DNA of 11,773 nt from DATDRM01 sp035291705 (lineage in GTDB: Bacteria > Chloroflexota > Anaerolineae > Anaerolineales > UBA4823). Location of the stretch: positions 1 through 11,773 of the forward strand of contig DATDRM010000300.1 in NCBI GenBank assembly GCA_035291705.1, in the 5' to 3' direction. The notes under the pieces are model-generated. The model made no database searches and was not told where the DNA came from. It saw only the letters and a list, made by a program, of their open reading frames with translations. The translations under genes and the position numbers were made by a program. Numbering within the stretch: the stretch's first letter is position 1; every line of letters starts with the position of its first letter. This document shows, piece by piece, positions 7,256-11,773 of this stretch.

Positions 7256-7369
7256 ATTTATTCTCTCTCTTATTAGTCGAATAGACTGATAGTTTGGTGG
7301 TCATATAGTCAAGATTAACAATTTTGTGTGGTCATCAAAGTGCTAGCAGTTTTTTATCAGTTCCTATAC
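7256..7369. promoter_or_regulatory. 114-bp intra-operon spacer with possible internal promoter and operator
   Basis: This AT-rich gap splits the otherwise abutting minus-strand operon. It holds a near-perfect palindrome at 7337-7352 (AAAGTGCTAGCAGTTT, one mismatched pair) and an 8-bp direct repeat GTGGTCAT at 7297-7304 and 7328-7335, 31 bp apart (about three helical turns). On the minus strand a TTGACT (complement of 7307-7312) lies 15 bp before TATCAG (complement of 7286-7291), a poor-spacing promoter candidate that overlaps the first GTGGTCAT copy. No convincing rhaB terminator was seen. Reading: possible separate control of AOR plus aldolase, unproven. Confidence 0.4.
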
Positions 7370-8857
7370 TTATTTGGATACCAGTTCCTCGAATCGTGCA
7401 AATGCTTCATCCCAGGCGGGACTGGGGTGGGGGTCATAGGTTCGCCGTTCGATGGAAGCGGCTATAGCCTGGCGGCCCTGGCGGATGTCGGACAGATGCC
7501 CGCTGGCGATCACTTGCAGCATAAGGTTGCCCAGGGCAGTCGCCTCGACCGGCCCGGCGACGACTGGCCGCTGGCAGGCATCGGCAGTGAACTGGCACAA
7601 CAGGCGGTTCTGGCTCCCGCCACCCACAACCCGGATGGTCTCCAGTCTGCGTCCGGTTAACATTTCCAGGTCTGCCAGCAACTGGCGCGACTTTAATGCC
7701 AGGCTTTCCAGGCAGGCGCGCGCGATTTCGCCCACGCCCAACGGCTCGGGCTGGCCCGTGCGCCGGCAGTAGGCGTGGATCTTATTCGGCATATCCCCGG
7801 GGCTGAGGAATTCATGCGCATCGGGGTCGACCAGGCTGCGGAATGGTTCGGCCTTTTCGGCCAGGGCTAACAGCCCGTCCCAGGTGTACGCCTGGCCTTC
7901 CGACTGCCACTGGCGGCGGCACTCTTGCAGCAGCCACAAGCCAGGGATGTTCTTCAGGAAACAGATCGCCCCGCCGACGCCTCCTTCGTTGGTGAAGTTG
8001 AGCTCCAGGGCTTGGGGGTTAATGATCGGTTCAGGGATCTCAACCCCCATCAAGCTCCAGGTGCCGCTGCTGATGTAGGCGCTGTGCACGTCCAGGTCCG
8101 AGATGGCGCCCACTGCGCTGGCTGTGTCGTGGCTGCCGGGGGCGATGACCGAGGTGGATCCGCCCAGGCCGGCTTCGCGGCTGACATCCGGGCGCAGCTC
8201 ACCCAGCACAGTGCCGGGGGGAACGATGGCTGGCAGGAATTGTGTCGGGATATTTAACCGGCTTAAGAGGCCTGTCGCCCAGATCCTTTTACGGGCATCC
8301 AGCATCTGGCTGGTGGTGGCGATGGTGTATTCGACCGCCATCTGGCCGGTCAGCCAGTAATGGAAAAGGTCTGGCATCATCAATAACTTATCCGCCCATT
8401 CCAGCTGTGGGTCGTTTGCCTGGACCATACTGAACAGCTGGAAGAGGGTGTTGAGCTGCATGAACTGGATTCCAGTTTGCTGGTAAATCTGGTCGCGGGG
8501 TACCTTCGTGACAGCCAGCTCGGGCATACCGTCGGTGCGGCTGTCCCGGTAATGATGGGGGTTGCCGATCAGGTGACCTGCCCGGTCGAGCAAGGCGAAA
8601 TCCACGCCCCAGGTGTCGACGCCGATGCCAGCTACTGGCTGGTCAAATTGGGCGCTGTAGCGAGCCAGGCCGGCTTTGATCTCTGTCCACAATTGCAGTA
8701 CGTCCCAGTGCAGGTGACCCAGGATGTTCACCGGCCCGTTGGTGAAGCGGTGCATTTCCTGCAGTCGAAAGCAACTGCCGTCCCATTGGCCGAGCAGAAC
8801 TCGACCACTGGAAGCGCCCAGGTCGATCGCCAGGAAGTTAGCCATTTTGGTCATCAT
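7370..8857 (-). CDS. rhaB: Rhamnulokinase (FGGY family)
   Basis: ATP-dependent kinase of 495 residues that turns L-rhamnulose into L-rhamnulose-1-phosphate, the second step of L-rhamnose breakdown. The first FGGY domain has the phosphate loop DLGASSGRV at 12-20 and the RhaB-type substrate segment VDTWGVDFALLD at 80-91, followed by YRDSRT at 103-108. The catalytic base is Asp244 in APGSHDTASAV. SSGTWSLMG at 263-271 and the adenosine-site GGGSQN at 412-417 belong to the second domain. The DTWGVDFALLD and YRDSRT wording is closer to rhamnulokinase than to xylulo-, fuculo- or glycerol kinases, so the symbol is well supported, though fuculose activity is possible. Start: two adjacent ATG codons; the first overlaps the upstream aldolase stop by 4 bp (ATGA), implying translational coupling. 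Its product is the substrate of the RhaEW aldolase encoded first in the operon. Confidence 0.93.
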   Translation of the reverse strand: MMTKMANFLAIDLGASSGRVLLGQWDGSCFRLQEMHRFTNGPVNILGHLHWDVLQLWTEIKAGLARYSAQFDQPVAGIGVDTWGVDFALLDRAGHLIGNPHHYRDSRTDGMPELAVTKVPRDQIYQQTGIQFMQLNTLFQLFSMVQANDPQLEWADKLLMMPDLFHYWLTGQMAVEYTIATTSQMLDARKRIWATGLLSRLNIPTQFLPAIVPPGTVLGELRPDVSREAGLGGSTSVIAPGSHDTASAVGAISDLDVHSAYISSGTWSLMGVEIPEPIINPQALELNFTNEGGVGGAICFLKNIPGLWLLQECRRQWQSEGQAYTWDGLLALAEKAEPFRSLVDPDAHEFLSPGDMPNKIHAYCRRTGQPEPLGVGEIARACLESLALKSRQLLADLEMLTGRRLETIRVVGGGSQNRLLCQFTADACQRPVVAGPVEATALGNLMLQVIASGHLSDIRQGRQAIAASIERRTYDPHPSPAWDEAFARFEELVSK

Positions 8858-9615
8858 TTACTCAACTGGCTTCGCCGGTAGTGCTCGTCCAGACGGTGGT
8901 CGATGCGATCGACTTCGTTTTCGGACATATAACGCGGCCCTCCCAAGGCATAAGAGCCCAACAAGACCCTGGCCCATTTATCAGCCATCAAAGAGATGTT
9001 GAATACCTCCTGAGCAGTCTGGCCCAGGGCTACCATCCCGTGGTTGACCATCAAAAGCAGCTTAGGTGGATAACCATGCAGCTCCTGGTAATCCCTCAGG
9101 GTATCCCGGGCTGCCTCGGCCAGGGCATGCCCCGGGTCGATATAGGGGATGACTGCTGGTACTTTACCGCACAGGACGATCGCGTCCGGATAAATATGGC
9201 GCAGGAACGGCTCGACGCCGAGCTGGCTGCACAGAAACTGGTTGACGGCGACCGGGTGCGTATGCGCCACCCATTTGGCGCCGCCATCGGTCAGGCACAG
9301 GGCGTGTAAAAAGGTCTCTACCGAGGGTTGGCGGTGGGAACCATCCGCCAGGGCGCGGTGCAATCCCTCGGCGACCTGGGTATCGCGCAGCGGGCCGGCG
9401 GCCAACAATTCCAGAACGGAGGCGAACCGTACCCGGCTGAAACCGCTTGCATCAATTTTGCCCAGCTGGCTGCCGGAAGCCTTGATCCAGAAAGTGCCGT
9501 CGCCGCAATCGGCGCTGGTGTTGCCTTCGCCCAGGATGACGAGCTGCCGCTCCTCGCGGCCCAGTTCCCGCGACAAGCCGATCAGTTCGCCCAGTATGAA
9601 GTCATGCTCACTCAT
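8854..9615 (-). CDS. Class II aldolase/adducin-family protein, close to the RhaE aldolase domain
   Basis: A 253-residue zinc-dependent aldolase-fold protein. Motifs: GEGNTS at 29-34, KASGS at 45-49, PSVETFLHAL with Glu100, metal ligands His118 and His120 in HTHP, and third ligand His192 in NHGM. All catalytic positions are present. Its layout (GNTS, KxSGS, then a GF..R segment, SxETxLHA, and HTHP) is nearer to the aldolase half of the neighbouring RhaEW than to the 210-aa FucA-like enzyme at the operon end, suggesting an old duplication without the dehydrogenase half. It starts 9 bp after the rhaEW stop and overlaps rhaB by 4 bp, so it is certainly in the same transcript. A role in splitting rhamnulose-1-phosphate, or a related ketose-phosphate made by the adjacent kinase, is likely. 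Exact substrate unknown. Confidence 0.85.
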   Translation of the reverse strand: MSEHDFILGELIGLSRELGREERQLVILGEGNTSADCGDGTFWIKASGSQLGKIDASGFSRVRFASVLELLAAGPLRDTQVAEGLHRALADGSHRQPSVETFLHALCLTDGGAKWVAHTHPVAVNQFLCSQLGVEPFLRHIYPDAIVLCGKVPAVIPYIDPGHALAEAARDTLRDYQELHGYPPKLLLMVNHGMVALGQTAQEVFNISLMADKWARVLLGSYALGGPRYMSENEVDRIDHRLDEHYRRSQLSK

Positions 9616-9624
9616 CTGATGCGC

Positions 9625-11688
9625 CTATCTCATGTAGGCGGCCATGACGCCGCCATCCACAGTGAGCACGCCACCCGTCGTGCGACTGGCGCGCGGGCCA
9701 GCCAGGAAGCTGATCGCCTCGGCGATGTTCTCGGGATATACGTTGACTTTGAGCGTGGTGCGCTGCCGGTAATATTCTTCCAGCTCTTCAGGCTTAATCC
9801 CATAACCAGCCGCCCTGGCCTGGCGCCAACCCTGATTCCAAATGCTGCTCCCCTGGATGACGGCATCGGGCATGACTACGTTGACCCGGATGCCGTAGGC
9901 TCCGCCCTCCTCGGCCAGGCAGCGCGCCATTTGCAGCTCGGCAGCTTTGGCTGCTCCGTAAACCGAGGCGTTCTTAGCCGCCACTACGCTGTTTTTGCTG
10001 GCAACGTAAACCAGGCTTCCACCCATCCTCTGCCGGATCCAGATCCGGAAGGCCTCCCGGCTGACCAGGAAATAGCCTTTCGCCAGGATGTCCAGCGTGC
10101 GATCCCAATCGGCCAGGCGCACCTCCTCGATCGGCGCGCTGATGGCGATCCCCGCGTTGCTCACCACGATATCGACACCACCGTAAGCCAGCACCACCTG
10201 TTTGAACGCTGCGACCACCGCAGCCTCGTCAGTCACGTCACAATGTACAGCCATCCCACGGCGAAAACCCTGGGCTTTATCAATCTCTTCAGCGACGGCT
10301 TGCGCCCCTTCCAGGTTGAGGTCGAAGATGGCGACGTGAGCGCCGTCTTGTGCCAACCGGTGGGCGGTGGCGCGGCCGATCCCGCTCGCCCCGCCGGTCA
10401 CCACCGCCACTCGCCCGGCCAGCTCGCGGGGCGGGGGTTTTACGGTTAATTTGTACAGCTCCAGCGGCCAGTACTCGACGTCGTAGGCCTCCTGGGGATC
10501 GAGGCTGACAAACTGGCCTAAGGACTGGCTGCCCTCCATGACCTGGATGGCGCGCTGGTAGAGCTGGCGGCTGACATCGGCGGCCTGGGCATCGGCACCG
10601 GTCGTGACCAGGCCAATGCCCGGGATCAGGATCACCCTGGGATAGGGATCGCCGATCTTATCCCCGGCGCGGCTGCAGGCTGCGAAGTAGGCGGCGTAAG
10701 CGGCAACGAAACTTTCGACACCAGCCGCCAGCCCGGCGGGGAGTGCTTCTTCGCCTTCTTCGGGTCGCCAGTCCACGAACAAGGGCTGGCGCTTGGTGTG
10801 CACCAGGTGGTCTGGGCAAGCCGCCCCCACCTGGGAGAGATTGTCTGCGCCTGCGCTTCCCGTAAATGCAAGCACTTCCGGGCTATCGTCCACCTGCAAG
10901 ATGGCTGGGCGTTCTTTACTGACTGCGCCGCGCAGTTCCGGCAAGACCCTGGCCAACACCTGGCGGCGTTGCTCAGCGACCAAAGCAGGCACACTGTTCC
11001 CCGGAAAGATCACCCGCCCCTGGCGGCGGTTGGCGATGAAGTCCTCCGCTTCCTGGATCACCCGGATGGACCGCTGATAACATTCCTGGCTGGTTTCCCC
11101 CCAACTGAGCAGGCCGTGCTTGCCCATCACGACCAGTTCAGCTTTCGGGTTAGCCTGTATCCCCTGGGCGATCCATTTGCTCAGCGTGAATCCCGGGCGG
11201 GTGTAGTCGATCCATACGGCTCGTTCTGCCCATAGCTCCTGGCACAGCTCCTGGCCAGTAGAAGAGCACGCCAGGCTGATCACCGCGTCGGGGTGAGTAT
11301 GATCGACGTGCCTGGCGGGGACGAAAGCGTGCAGCAGGGTCTCGATCGACTGGCGGGGCCGGTTGAGGGCGTGTGTGCAATGGGAGAGATAGGCCACCAT
11401 CTCTTCGTCGCTCATCGCTTGGCGGGCGATCAATGGAGTGATCTCAGCCAGGCGCAGCCCGGCGAAGCCCTGCTCAGTGATGTCGGCCACATCGCTGCCG
11501 GAGCCTTTGACCCATAACACCTCCACCGGGCGACCCAAATGGTCGGTCTCCATTATTTTGGCGCTGGTGTTGCCGCCATAGACATTGACCACGCGGCGGT
11601 CGCGCCCCAGTAGGTTGCTGCGATATACCAAGCCATCCAGCTCGGGTCGTTTTTGTGCTTCTTCTTCATTCCAGAGATTTCTTGGCAT
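9625..11688 (-). CDS. rhaEW: Bifunctional rhamnulose-1-phosphate aldolase / L-lactaldehyde dehydrogenase
   Basis: Fusion enzyme of 687 residues. The N-terminal half is a class II aldolase: GGNTS at 38-42, KGSGSD at 61-66, SIETLLHA with Glu116, metal ligands His130 and His132 (HTHP), and third ligand His191 (GKHG). A middle region with IPGIGLVTTG at 355-364 is usual for the family. The C-terminal half, from about residue 424, is a short-chain dehydrogenase: NAD-binding TGGASGIG at 431-438, NAG at 511-513, Ser564, and YxxxK with Tyr577 and Lys581. Fusions of this length are known as RhaEW (B. subtilis YuxG, Chloroflexus): the aldolase splits rhamnulose-1-phosphate to DHAP and L-lactaldehyde, and the SDR half oxidises lactaldehyde to lactate. 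It is the first gene of the minus-strand operon. The ATG at 11686-11688 has no clear ribosome site at normal spacing; a GGAG lies 13 bases upstream. Confidence 0.92.
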   Translation of the reverse strand: MPRNLWNEEEAQKRPELDGLVYRSNLLGRDRRVVNVYGGNTSAKIMETDHLGRPVEVLWVKGSGSDVADITEQGFAGLRLAEITPLIARQAMSDEEMVAYLSHCTHALNRPRQSIETLLHAFVPARHVDHTHPDAVISLACSSTGQELCQELWAERAVWIDYTRPGFTLSKWIAQGIQANPKAELVVMGKHGLLSWGETSQECYQRSIRVIQEAEDFIANRRQGRVIFPGNSVPALVAEQRRQVLARVLPELRGAVSKERPAILQVDDSPEVLAFTGSAGADNLSQVGAACPDHLVHTKRQPLFVDWRPEEGEEALPAGLAAGVESFVAAYAAYFAACSRAGDKIGDPYPRVILIPGIGLVTTGADAQAADVSRQLYQRAIQVMEGSQSLGQFVSLDPQEAYDVEYWPLELYKLTVKPPPRELAGRVAVVTGGASGIGRATAHRLAQDGAHVAIFDLNLEGAQAVAEEIDKAQGFRRGMAVHCDVTDEAAVVAAFKQVVLAYGGVDIVVSNAGIAISAPIEEVRLADWDRTLDILAKGYFLVSREAFRIWIRQRMGGSLVYVASKNSVVAAKNASVYGAAKAAELQMARCLAEEGGAYGIRVNVVMPDAVIQGSSIWNQGWRQARAAGYGIKPEELEEYYRQRTTLKVNVYPENIAEAISFLAGPRASRTTGGVLTVDGGVMAAYMR

Positions 11689-11728
11689 GGATAAATCATC
11701 ACTCCGCTTGCAAAACTAAGTTACCTTT

Positions 11729-11734
11729 ATTGTA
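11729..11734 (-). promoter_or_regulatory. Possible -10 element of the rhamnose operon promoter
   Basis: TACAAT on the minus strand, 40 bases before the rhaEW ATG, matches the sigma-70 -10 consensus at 5 of 6 positions. No good TTGACA-like -35 sits 16-18 bp upstream (GCCCAA at 17 bp), as might be expected of an activator-dependent or regulated promoter. The inferred leader would be about 30 bases. Confidence 0.35.
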
Positions 11735-11742
11735 CTTTCACC

Positions 11743-11771
11743 GCATTATGCTTGGGCGCTTCACATAATGC
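11743..11771. promoter_or_regulatory. Perfect 8-bp inverted repeat upstream of rhaEW, candidate operator
   Basis: GCATTATG at 11743-11750 and CATAATGC at 11764-11771 are perfect inverted copies with a 13-base gap, giving 21 bp between arm centres (two helical turns). The repeat covers the position where a -35 box would lie relative to the TACAAT at 11729-11734. This placement suits a dimeric regulator binding both half sites. It could also fold as a hairpin, but no T-run follows on the minus strand, so a terminator is less likely. The regulator is not in the window. Confidence 0.45.
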
Positions 11772-11773
11772 CT

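Noticed and set aside
9328..10449. 373-codon open frame on the plus strand
   Set aside because: It is antisense to the 253-aa aldolase and rhaEW, both with complete catalytic motifs. Its translation has no recognisable domain and crosses the gene boundary; GC-rich codon bias explains the openness.
11743..11771. Inverted repeat as a transcription terminator
   Set aside because: No T-run follows it on the minus strand and the 8-bp stems are AT-rich; its position fits an operator better. The plus-strand continuation is cut by the window edge.

Overview
The window looks like chromosomal DNA from an anaerobic or facultatively anaerobic bacterium of moderately high GC. The best guess is Chloroflexota, Anaerolineae-like. 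That is an inference from three things: a fused rhamnulose-phosphate aldolase/lactaldehyde dehydrogenase of the type known from Chloroflexus and Bacillus, a tungsten-type aldehyde:ferredoxin oxidoreductase, and a lipoprotein MacA-like adaptor with split MacB-type parts. No rRNA, tRNA, CRISPR array, transposase or phage gene was seen.

Layout. Bases 1-4726 carry a tightly packed plus-strand operon: the C-terminal part of a MacB/FtsX-type ABC permease (cut by the window edge), a second paralogous permease, an ATPase of the LolD/MacB type, a lipoprotein HlyD/MacA-type adaptor, and an EamA drug/metabolite transporter. Genes overlap or nearly touch, except for a 101-bp gap before the ATPase that is filled by an 18-bp tandem repeat. 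Bases 4825-11688 carry a minus-strand catabolic cluster, transcribed in this order: rhaEW-type bifunctional enzyme, a 253-aa class II aldolase, rhamnulokinase (rhaB), a 114-bp spacer, aldehyde:ferredoxin oxidoreductase (AOR), and a 210-aa fuculose-phosphate-type class II aldolase. The two units converge on a 98-bp spacer with a large imperfect palindrome. The last 85 bases hold the probable promoter and operator of the catabolic operon.

How the genes work together. The plus-strand genes make an ABC export or membrane-remodelling machine: the ATPase energises the FtsX-like permeases, and the lipoprotein adaptor stands outside the membrane. The minus-strand genes process a 6-deoxyhexose, most likely L-rhamnose. 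RhaB phosphorylates rhamnulose, the aldolase domain of RhaEW splits rhamnulose-1-phosphate to DHAP and L-lactaldehyde, and the SDR domain oxidises lactaldehyde with NAD. The unusual part is the extra equipment: two further class II aldolases and an AOR, which could oxidise the same aldehyde while reducing ferredoxin. No rhamnose isomerase, mutarotase, sugar transporter or regulator lies in the window, so the pathway must be completed elsewhere.

The most interesting leads are the AOR/RhaEW combination, the three aldolase domains in one operon, and the inverted or tandem repeats in the non-coding gaps.
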